Origin: Ruminococcus flavefaciens 007c
Lineage (GTDB): Bacteria; Bacillota; Clostridia; Oscillospirales; Ruminococcaceae
Length of the DNA: 64,000 bases
Direction: 5' to 3'
Assembly (NCBI RefSeq): GCF_000571935.1
Contig: NZ_ATAX01000016.1
Span: forward strand, 62,001 to 126,000
Both the position numbers and the translations under genes were made by a program. A model generated the notes under the pieces. That model worked only from the letters and a program-made list of their open reading frames with translations, did not search any database and had not been told where the DNA came from. Of this stretch, positions 58,379 to 64,000 are shown piece after piece; the first letter of the stretch is position 1; the number at the start of each line of letters is the position of its first letter.

Positions 58379-58582
58379 GTGAAAGAGGGAATCCATCCTG
58401 AGTTCAAGAAGACCACAATTACCTGCCACTGCGGTAATGTGATCGAGACTATGTCTACAAAGGAAAACATCAAGGTTGAAATCTGCTCAAAGTGCCATCC
58501 TTTCTATACTGGTAAGCAGAAGCTTGTTGATACAGGCGGACGTGTTGACAGATTCAAGAAGCGTTTCAATATGGACAAGTAA
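58379..58582 (+). CDS. rpmE: 50S ribosomal protein L31 (zinc form)
   Basis: About 67 residues. The GTG at 58379 follows AAGAGGTG and starts '[26 protein letters not shown]'; a longer frame upstream overlaps the promoter. Cys residues in CHCG and CSKC form the zinc site of the classical bL31. Confidence 0.95.
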   Translation: MKEGIHPEFKKTTITCHCGNVIETMSTKENIKVEICSKCHPFYTGKQKLVDTGGRVDRFKKRFNMDK

Positions 58583-58587
58583 GTCAC

Positions 58588-58613
58588 AAGCCCCGTCATT
58601 GACGGGGCTTTTC
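58588..58613 (+). terminator. Terminator of rpmE
   Basis: Stem AAGCCCCGTC / GACGGGGCTT with loop ATT, then TTTCG. Confidence 0.85.
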
Positions 58614-58630
58614 GTACATAGGTAAGTATT

Positions 58631-59269
58631 ATGAACTATCTGACTATATCCGAGAGCGCAAAGGATTCGTTCATCGAAAAGCGCTCGGAATTCATCGGCT
58701 ATATCGCTCCCGTAAAGACAAACAACGAAGCCGTGGCCTTTATAAATACCATAAAAGCCGAGCACCGCAAGGCAAAGCATAATGTTTACGCATATATTCT
58801 GCGTGAAGACAATATTTCCCGTTATTCCGATGACGGAGAGCCCCAGGGCACAGCGGGAGTCCCTGTGCTCGACGTGCTGAAGAAGCGCGGTCTCACCGAT
58901 GTATGCGTGGTAGTTACCCGATATTTCGGCGGCATACTCCTGGGCGGAGGCGGACTGGTAAGAGCCTATTCCCATGCTGCTTCCCTTGCCTGCGATGCAG
59001 CCCATATCATGGATATGTGCCTCTGCCACCGTCTGAAAATAACCGCAGACTACGGTATGTACGGCAAAATATCCTATCTGCTTCCAAATTATGAGACCAT
59101 AACGGTCAATTCGGATTTCGGCAGCGATGTTACTCTTGAAATACTCGTACTCTCGGAAAAGCTGGAGGCTCTCAAAAAGGAACTCACCGAGGTAACGGGC
59201 GGTTCGGCAGATATCGAGGACTGCGGAGAGCTTTTTGAAGATTTTTCCTCGGTGAAAAAAAATTCCTGA
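58631..59269 (+). CDS. yigZ: YigZ/IMPACT family protein
   Basis: Protein of 212 residues; the ribosome site is weak (ATAGGTAAG). The IMPACT domain is clear: 'FIEKRSEFIGYIAPV', 'HNVYAYIL', 'RYSDDGEPQGTAGVPVLDVLKKRGLTDVCVVVTRYFGGILLGGGGLVRAYSHAA'. A C-terminal ferredoxin-like UPF0029 domain follows. YigZ homologues are linked to translation under stress, but the exact role is unknown. A terminator-like hairpin follows at 59332. Confidence 0.9.
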   Translation: MNYLTISESAKDSFIEKRSEFIGYIAPVKTNNEAVAFINTIKAEHRKAKHNVYAYILREDNISRYSDDGEPQGTAGVPVLDVLKKRGLTDVCVVVTRYFGGILLGGGGLVRAYSHAASLACDAAHIMDMCLCHRLKITADYGMYGKISYLLPNYETITVNSDFGSDVTLEILVLSEKLEALKKELTEVTGGSADIEDCGELFEDFSSVKKNS

Positions 59270-59331
59270 AAAAAATAAAGGGTTTTTTGTCCCGTTTTAG
59301 TATAAGTATATAGAAGCGGTCATAAGGAGAT

Positions 59332-59372
59332 CAATGTACAGCGGAAATACAATTCTGCCGTACATTGTTTTT
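59332..59372 (+). terminator. Terminator-like hairpin between yigZ and dgt
   Basis: Stem CAATGTACAGC / GCCGTACATTG (one mismatch) around an 14-base loop, followed by TTTTTCAC. It overlaps an alternative dgt start (ATG 59334). Confidence 0.55.
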
Positions 59373-59423
59373 CACTGTTTTTTTACTTTGGCCGCCGTTT
59401 ATTTCAAGTCAGGAGGAGAAGGT

Positions 59424-60419
59424 ATGACAGTACGCGAACAGATAGAGATCAGCGAAAACGGTATTCTTTGCAAGTACGCCTGCACAAGCGTAGACGAGGT
59501 CGGTACCAAGCGCGACAGCTATGAAGATAAATGCCCGTACCGCACCGAATTCCAGCGCGACCGCGACCGCATACTCCACTGTAAATCCTTCCGACGCCTG
59601 AAGCGTAAGACACAGGTCTTTCTATCGCCCGTGGGCGACCATTACAGGACGCGGCTGACACATACCCTGGAGGTATCACAGATAGCAAGGACTATTTCCC
59701 GCGGTATGCGCCTCAACGAAGATCTCACCGAGGCCATTGCCCTCGGACACGACTTAGGTCACTCCCCCTTCGGTCACTGCGGAGAAAAGACACTGAACGA
59801 TATCTGCCCCCACGGCTTCAAGCACTATGAACAGAGCGTCCGCGTTGTGGAAGCTATCGAAAAGAACGGCAAAGGTCTCAATCTGACACACGCCGTCCGC
59901 AACGGCATACTCTGCCATACGAATATGACTGCCGATACCAAAGAGGGCAATGTTGTCAGACTTGCTGACACTATCGCCTACATAAACCACGACATTGAGG
60001 ACTCTATCCGCGCAGGCATACTCAGCCCAAATGATCTCCCCAGGGACTGCGTAAGAACTCTCGGAAAGACCAAGACACAGCGTATAACGACGCTCATCGC
60101 CTCCGTTATCGAACACGGAGCCGTTGATATAGACTTTGCTCCCGATATAAGAAAGGCTCACGACGATCTCAAACGATTCATGTTTGACAAGGTCTACACC
60201 AATCCTTCCGCAAAGGCCGAAGAGAGCAAAGCCGAACAGCTTGTAAGGAAGCTGTATGCGTACTTCATCGAGCACAGCAATATGCTCCCCGATGAATACC
60301 GCGACATTATGAAAAAGACCGACGCAGACCGCGCAGTATGCGACTATATATCGGGTATGAGCGACTCCTACGCCGTCGATCTTTACACAGAGATATTTGT
60401 TCCGAAATTCTGGAAGTGA
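59424..60419 (+). CDS. dgt: Deoxyguanosinetriphosphate triphosphohydrolase-like protein (HD domain)
   Basis: About 331 residues. The ATG at 59424 follows CAGGAGGAGAAGG and matches the start of homologues; an ATG at 59334, with AAGGAG before it, would add a hydrophobic 30-residue extension. The HD site is 'RTRLTHTLEVSQIARTI' with 'ALGHDLGHSPFGHCGEKTL', and 'LADTIAYINHDIEDSI' completes the metal ligands. It hydrolyses dNTPs to deoxynucleosides and triphosphate. It lies 9 bases before dnaG, in the conserved dgt-dnaG-rpoD order of many Clostridia. Confidence 0.93.
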   Translation: MTVREQIEISENGILCKYACTSVDEVGTKRDSYEDKCPYRTEFQRDRDRILHCKSFRRLKRKTQVFLSPVGDHYRTRLTHTLEVSQIARTISRGMRLNEDLTEAIALGHDLGHSPFGHCGEKTLNDICPHGFKHYEQSVRVVEAIEKNGKGLNLTHAVRNGILCHTNMTADTKEGNVVRLADTIAYINHDIEDSIRAGILSPNDLPRDCVRTLGKTKTQRITTLIASVIEHGAVDIDFAPDIRKAHDDLKRFMFDKVYTNPSAKAEESKAEQLVRKLYAYFIEHSNMLPDEYRDIMKKTDADRAVCDYISGMSDSYAVDLYTEIFVPKFWK

Positions 60420-60428
60420 GTAACAGCC

Positions 60429-62165
60429 ATGCCCCAGAACGACGAATTCCTCTATAATCTGCGAAATGCCAATCCCATCGAAACAGTCATGGGCGGCTAT
60501 GTTAATCTGACGAGACGAGGGCGGAACTATGTATGCTCCTGTCCCTTCCACTCAGAGAAAACTCCTTCCTGTACCATATTCACCGATACCCAGAGCTTTT
60601 ACTGCTTCGGCTGCGGTGCGGGAGGCGATGTCATAACCTTCACCATGAAGATCGAGAACCTCGATTTTTCGGAAGCTGTCAAGCTCCTTGCTCAGCGCTC
60701 GGGTATGGAAGTTCCCGAATACGGAAATAAGGACAGCGGCTACGCTAAACGCAAGACCCGTATATACGAGATGAACCGCATTGCCGCCAACTTCTTCTAT
60801 ACCAACCTTTTCAAGGGCAGCGACAAGACAGGGCTGCAATATTTTGCAAACCGTAAGCTCAGCCCCCAGACCATAAAGAAATACGGGCTCGGATACGCTC
60901 CAGATTCGTGGAACGCTCTCACCGATCATCTCCGCTCAAAGGGATATTCCGATGACGAGATCACCGACGCATGGCTGGCAGGCAGCAGAAACGGACGCAT
61001 ATTCGATATGTTCCGCAAAAGAGTCATGTTTCCTATCATAGACCTTCGCGGCAATATAATAGGCTTCGGCGGCCGAGTCCTTGACGACTCACAGCCGAAA
61101 TACCTGAACACGGGAAAAACTCCCGTATTCGACAAGGGTTCAAACCTCTTCTCCATGAACTTCGCAAAGAATTCTAACGCCAAGCGTCTGATACTCTGCG
61201 AGGGATATATGGACGTTATCGCTGTCAATCAGGCAGGCTTCGATAACGTGGTAGCTACATTGGGAACCGCCATTACCCCCGATCAGGCGCGGCTGATAAG
61301 CCATTACGCCGAGGAGGTCATTGTCGCCTACGACAGTGACGGCGCTGGCCAGAAGGCCACCCAGAAGGCTATAAACCATTTTGCCGATGTGGGACTGCGT
61401 ACCAGGATAATCCACATGGAGGGCGCAAAGGATCCTGATGAGTATATCAAGAAGTTCGGCAAAGACCGCTTCCGTATGCTCCTTGACGGTTCCAACGACG
61501 CCAATGACTTCATGCTCGACAAATGCGAGGACGGTCTGGATCTTTCCACGGATATAGGCCGCGTGGAGCTGCTGAAGCGTACCTCTAAGGTCCTTGCGGG
61601 AATAGAATCCCCCCTCGAAAGAGAGGTCTATATCTCCCGCACCTCAAAGAAATGCGACATCCCCGTACAGGTGCTGAAGACTCATATCGACGCCATGCTG
61701 AAAAAGAACAGCAGCAGCGCAAAAAAGAACGAGTGGAGAAACATCAAGGCCAAGACCTCATACATACGCGACGATATAAACCCCGACGCCGTCAGCAACA
61801 AAAAGCAGGCGCGCGCTGAGGAAACTATAATCAGCTATCTGCTGAAACGTCCTCAGGAATATGAGGACGTTGAAAAACTTGCTCCTGTGGAGTGCTTTGT
61901 GACCGCCTTCAATAAGAAGGTATACAGAGCTCTTCTTGAAAGGATGAAAAATTCCGATAAATTCTCCCTATCCCTGCTTTCGGATGAATTTTCCACGGAG
62001 GAAATGGGCAGAATAAGCGGAATAGCAGCAAAAAAGCGCGAAGTTGCCGTTACGCTTGACGTAGTGGCGGACTGCGCAGAGGTGCTAAAAAGCACCAGGC
62101 CCGCGGTAAACGGAGAACTCAGCAACGACGAGCTGCTGGAGCTCTTCCGTTCCAAAAACAAATAG
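60429..62165 (+). CDS. dnaG: DNA primase
   Basis: Protein of 578 residues. The ribosome site before ATG is weak, consistent with coupling to dgt. The zinc finger ligands are Cys38, His41, Cys59 and Cys62 ('CPFHSEKTPS', 'FYCFGCGAGGDV'). The RNA polymerase core follows: 'YAPDSWNAL', 'IIDLRGNIIGFGGR', the Toprim 'ILCEGYMDVIAVNQAGFDNVVATLGTA' and 'YDSDGAGQKA'. The C-terminal helicase-binding part is short and Ser/Lys-rich around residue 430, then helical. It primes DNA replication. Confidence 0.95.
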   Translation: MPQNDEFLYNLRNANPIETVMGGYVNLTRRGRNYVCSCPFHSEKTPSCTIFTDTQSFYCFGCGAGGDVITFTMKIENLDFSEAVKLLAQRSGMEVPEYGNKDSGYAKRKTRIYEMNRIAANFFYTNLFKGSDKTGLQYFANRKLSPQTIKKYGLGYAPDSWNALTDHLRSKGYSDDEITDAWLAGSRNGRIFDMFRKRVMFPIIDLRGNIIGFGGRVLDDSQPKYLNTGKTPVFDKGSNLFSMNFAKNSNAKRLILCEGYMDVIAVNQAGFDNVVATLGTAITPDQARLISHYAEEVIVAYDSDGAGQKATQKAINHFADVGLRTRIIHMEGAKDPDEYIKKFGKDRFRMLLDGSNDANDFMLDKCEDGLDLSTDIGRVELLKRTSKVLAGIESPLEREVYISRTSKKCDIPVQVLKTHIDAMLKKNSSSAKKNEWRNIKAKTSYIRDDINPDAVSNKKQARAEETIISYLLKRPQEYEDVEKLAPVECFVTAFNKKVYRALLERMKNSDKFSLSLLSDEFSTEEMGRISGIAAKKREVAVTLDVVADCAEVLKSTRPAVNGELSNDELLELFRSKNK

Positions 62166-62178
62166 GAGGATATAAAAT

Positions 62179-63258
62179 ATGGAAAAGAAAAACACCATCG
62201 AAGCCCTTATGGAACAGGGCAAGGCCAACGGCAAGCTCACTACAAAGGAGATCACCGACGCACTGGAGGAGCTTGATTTTAACGTTGATCAGATTGACTC
62301 CTTCTATGAAAGCTGCGAAAACCTTAATATTGAGATCATCGAGGATATGAACCTTGACGCCGACCTCAAGATCGGCCTCGACTCAAATATGACTGACGAC
62401 CTGGAAATGGCTCTCTCAACAGAGGGTATAGCTATCGACGACCCAGTAAAGATATACCTCAAGGAGATCGGCCGTGTACCGCTCCTCACCACAGAAGAAG
62501 AGATTGAGCTTGCACAGAGAATGGCAAAGGGCGATCCCTATGCCAAAAAGCGTCTTTCGGAAGCAAACCTCCGACTTGTTGTATCTATAGCAAAGAAGTA
62601 TGTCGGCAGAGGTATGCAGTTCCTTGATCTTATCCAGGAAGGAAATCTCGGTCTCATAAAGGCTGTTGAGAAGTTCGACTACACCAAGGGCTTCAAGTTC
62701 TCCACATATGCAACATGGTGGATAAGACAGGCTATCACCCGTGCTATCGCGGATCAGGCAAGAACTATCCGTATCCCCGTCCATATGGTAGAGACTATAA
62801 CCAAGGTAAAGAAGGTATCAAGCCAGCTTCTCCATGAAAACGGCCACGACCCCAGCCCCGAGGAGATAGCGGACAAGCTCAATATGCCCGTAGATAAGGT
62901 ACGTGAGATCATGCGTGTTGCTCAGGATCCCGTATCCCTTGAAACACCTATCGGCGAAGAGGAAGACAGCCATCTGGGCGACTTCATTCCCGACGATGAC
63001 GCTCCTGCTCCTGCCGAGGCTGCTTCACACACACTTCTCAAGGAACAGCTCAACGAGGTCCTCTCAACACTTACAGACCGTGAGGCAAAGGTGCTCAAGC
63101 TCCGCTTCGGTCTTGAGGACGGAAAGTCAAGAACCCTTGAAGAGGTGGGACAGCGTTTCGACGTTACCCGTGAGCGTATACGCCAGATAGAGGCAAAAGC
63201 ACTCAGAAAGCTCCGCCATCCCAGCAGAAGCAAAAAGGTCAAGGATTTCCTTGACTGA
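62179..63258 (+). CDS. rpoD: Primary RNA polymerase sigma factor (SigA/RpoD)
   Basis: Protein of 359 residues, ATG behind AGGAGGATAT. Regions 1.2-4.2 are complete: '[17 protein letters not shown]', region 2 '[56 protein letters not shown]', region 3 '[17 protein letters not shown]', and region 4 '[30 protein letters not shown]'. An acidic region 1.1 of about 80 residues precedes them. It is the housekeeping sigma that reads the TTGACA-TATAAT promoters in this window. It is the third gene of dgt-dnaG-rpoD. Confidence 0.97.
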   Translation: MEKKNTIEALMEQGKANGKLTTKEITDALEELDFNVDQIDSFYESCENLNIEIIEDMNLDADLKIGLDSNMTDDLEMALSTEGIAIDDPVKIYLKEIGRVPLLTTEEEIELAQRMAKGDPYAKKRLSEANLRLVVSIAKKYVGRGMQFLDLIQEGNLGLIKAVEKFDYTKGFKFSTYATWWIRQAITRAIADQARTIRIPVHMVETITKVKKVSSQLLHENGHDPSPEEIADKLNMPVDKVREIMRVAQDPVSLETPIGEEEDSHLGDFIPDDDAPAPAEAASHTLLKEQLNEVLSTLTDREAKVLKLRFGLEDGKSRTLEEVGQRFDVTRERIRQIEAKALRKLRHPSRSKKVKDFLD

Positions 63259-63278
63259 TCCTCTTATAAGTATTTCCG

Positions 63279-63306
63279 AAGCCGCCACAAATGGCGGCTT
63301 TTTTAT
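63279..63306 (+). terminator. Terminator of dgt-dnaG-rpoD
   Basis: Stem AAGCCGCC / GGCGGCTT with loop ACAAAT, then TTTTTT. Confidence 0.9.
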
Positions 63307-63334
63307 TGACATTCACGCTCTTATGTAGTATAAT
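63306..63334 (+). promoter_or_regulatory. Promoter of the PAS-GGDEF gene
   Basis: TTGACA (63306-63311), a 17-base spacer, and TATAAT (63329-63334). It starts at the tail of the rpoD terminator. Confidence 0.88.
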
Positions 63335-63340
63335 TAAATT

Positions 63341-63449
63341 GTATAAATGTACGTTATCACGGTCTCCTGCTGACCGAAGAAAAGCAGGTACGCAAAGAGA
63401 CAGAGAGCGCATTCCCCTTCTCATGTCTCCCAAGGTATAAGGAGAGAGT
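63341..63449 (+). promoter_or_regulatory. Structured 5' leader, possible cyclic-di-GMP-type riboswitch
   Basis: Hairpin CCTGCT / AGCAGG (63366-63388) is followed directly by TACGCAAAG, then a second hairpin AGACAGAGA / TCTCATGTCT and CCCAAGG before the ribosome site AAGGAGAG. ACGCAAAG right after a hairpin recalls the second half of the GEMM-I (cyclic-di-GMP-I) aptamer, but the first conserved GGGCAAAC block is missing, so this is only a candidate. It precedes a GGDEF gene. Confidence 0.35.
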
Positions 63450-64000
63450 ATGGGTATTTTTGATTTCAGTAAAACTCCTCCCGCGCTGAGCCATGACTGG
63501 CAGGTATTCCAGCAGTTTGTAGGCAATATAGGTGCGTTTACCTACATTGCAAAGGAAAAAGCTGCTTATCTTGATTCTGCAGCCTGTCATATGCTCGGAT
63601 GCCCGAGTGAAAAGATAAACGAATTTGAATTTTTCAATCTGCTTGAGAAGATTTCCAAATGTCCTGTGGAAGGTCAGAAGCATATATATAAATTCACTGA
63701 CGGAAACACCTCGCGCTTCATAAAAATGAATATCTATGAGAGCAGCGATGAATGGCTGGGCTTCGTCCAGGACTTCACAAGACAGATCTCGGAAATAAAC
63801 GACCGTCAGTCCTTCGTGGAGTACGATCCGATTACAAGGCTCCCCTCCTATCCTTCCTTCTCACAGAAGATAAAGAAGATACTTCCGGATGTTCAGCACG
63901 CCTGTCTGGCAACTATATATATAAACGGCATAGACAAGCTGGGCTCCTACCTTACAGTTGACAATACCAACAGCTGTATAACCTCAGTCGCCGAAGCTCT
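63450..64000 (+). CDS. PAS-GGDEF signalling protein, partial (runs off the right edge)
   Basis: About 183 residues are visible, ATG behind ATAAGGAGAG. Residues 10-115 look like a PAS-like sensor ('FVGNIGAFTYIAKEKAAYLDSAACHMLG'), then 'FVEYDPITRLPSYPSFSQKI' starts a GGDEF domain and 'ACLATIYINGIDKL' is its second strand. The GGDEF motif itself and anything after it (EAL?) are outside the window, so cyclase activity cannot be judged. It has its own promoter and a structured leader. Confidence 0.8.
   Translation, partial: MGIFDFSKTPPALSHDWQVFQQFVGNIGAFTYIAKEKAAYLDSAACHMLGCPSEKINEFEFFNLLEKISKCPVEGQKHIYKFTDGNTSRFIKMNIYESSDEWLGFVQDFTRQISEINDRQSFVEYDPITRLPSYPSFSQKIKKILPDVQHACLATIYINGIDKLGSYLTVDNTNSCITSVAEA

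Overview
The window looks like the chromosome of a cellulosome-forming Ruminococcus (Oscillospiraceae, Bacillota), close to R. flavefaciens or R. champanellensis. The reasons are two secreted SGNH carbohydrate esterases with dockerin modules and Thr-rich linkers, Gram-positive style ribosome binding sites, many textbook SigA promoters (TTGACA-17-TATAAT), frequent GTG and TTG starts, Firmicutes-type operons (scpAB-gerW-dacF, dnaG-rpoD), an S-box leader on metK, and moderate GC with AT-rich intergenic DNA. I could not search databases, so species and family names rest on recognition of motifs.

Layout. 1-1.1 kb: the end of an ECF sigma/anti-sigma pair. 1.3-3.7 kb: a His-rich zinc/cadmium P1B ATPase behind a promoter with a perfect 12-2-12 operator. 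3.8-9.6 kb: a GNAT protein, a small membrane protein, recD2-mreB and pta. 9.7-12.2 kb (minus): a second sigma/anti-sigma pair, a lone AlbA_2 protein, a small membrane protein and tRNA-Arg(CCG). 12.3-15.3 kb: a papain-like YiiX-type protein, spoIIP and a polysaccharide deacetylase. 15.3-23.6 kb: one long minus-strand operon running from two site-2 protease paralogues (one lacking HExxH) through scpA, scpB, a DUF2953-like gene, gerW, dacF, a pseudouridine synthase and metA to an Asn/Gly/Tyr-repeat membrane protein.

23.7-32.5 kb: rpmB; a permease-ATPase amino-acid ABC pair with no binding protein; a complete ABC operon whose binding protein is circularly permuted; a cysK-like gene; and a macrodomain/VWA pair. 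32.5-36.5 kb: gltX and metG, separated by three short palindromic repeats. 36.5-40 kb: small secreted proteins and a three-gene peptidoglycan-binding cluster with a SpoIID-like domain. 40.2-46.2 kb: the dockerin-bearing esterases, with a cyclophilin between them. 46.4-51 kb: metK under a SAM-I riboswitch, a candidate small RNA, and a two-component system. 51-64 kb (plus): an EAL/degenerate-GGDEF protein, pfkA, phosphoglucomutase, a GT-C-like membrane protein, rpmE, yigZ, dgt-dnaG-rpoD, and the start of a PAS-GGDEF protein behind a structured leader.

Functional picture. Core information processing (dnaG-rpoD, scpAB, rpmB, rpmE, metG, gltX) is interleaved with sulfur and methionine metabolism (metA, metK, cysK), cyclic-di-GMP signalling, envelope or sporulation-type genes (spoIIP, gerW, dacF, a SpoIID-like protein) and plant cell-wall deacetylation. 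I found no prophage, insertion sequence, CRISPR array or rRNA. The most unusual items are the permuted binding protein, the candidate RNA upstream of metK, the double esterase with a central dockerin, and the protease/pseudoprotease tandem.
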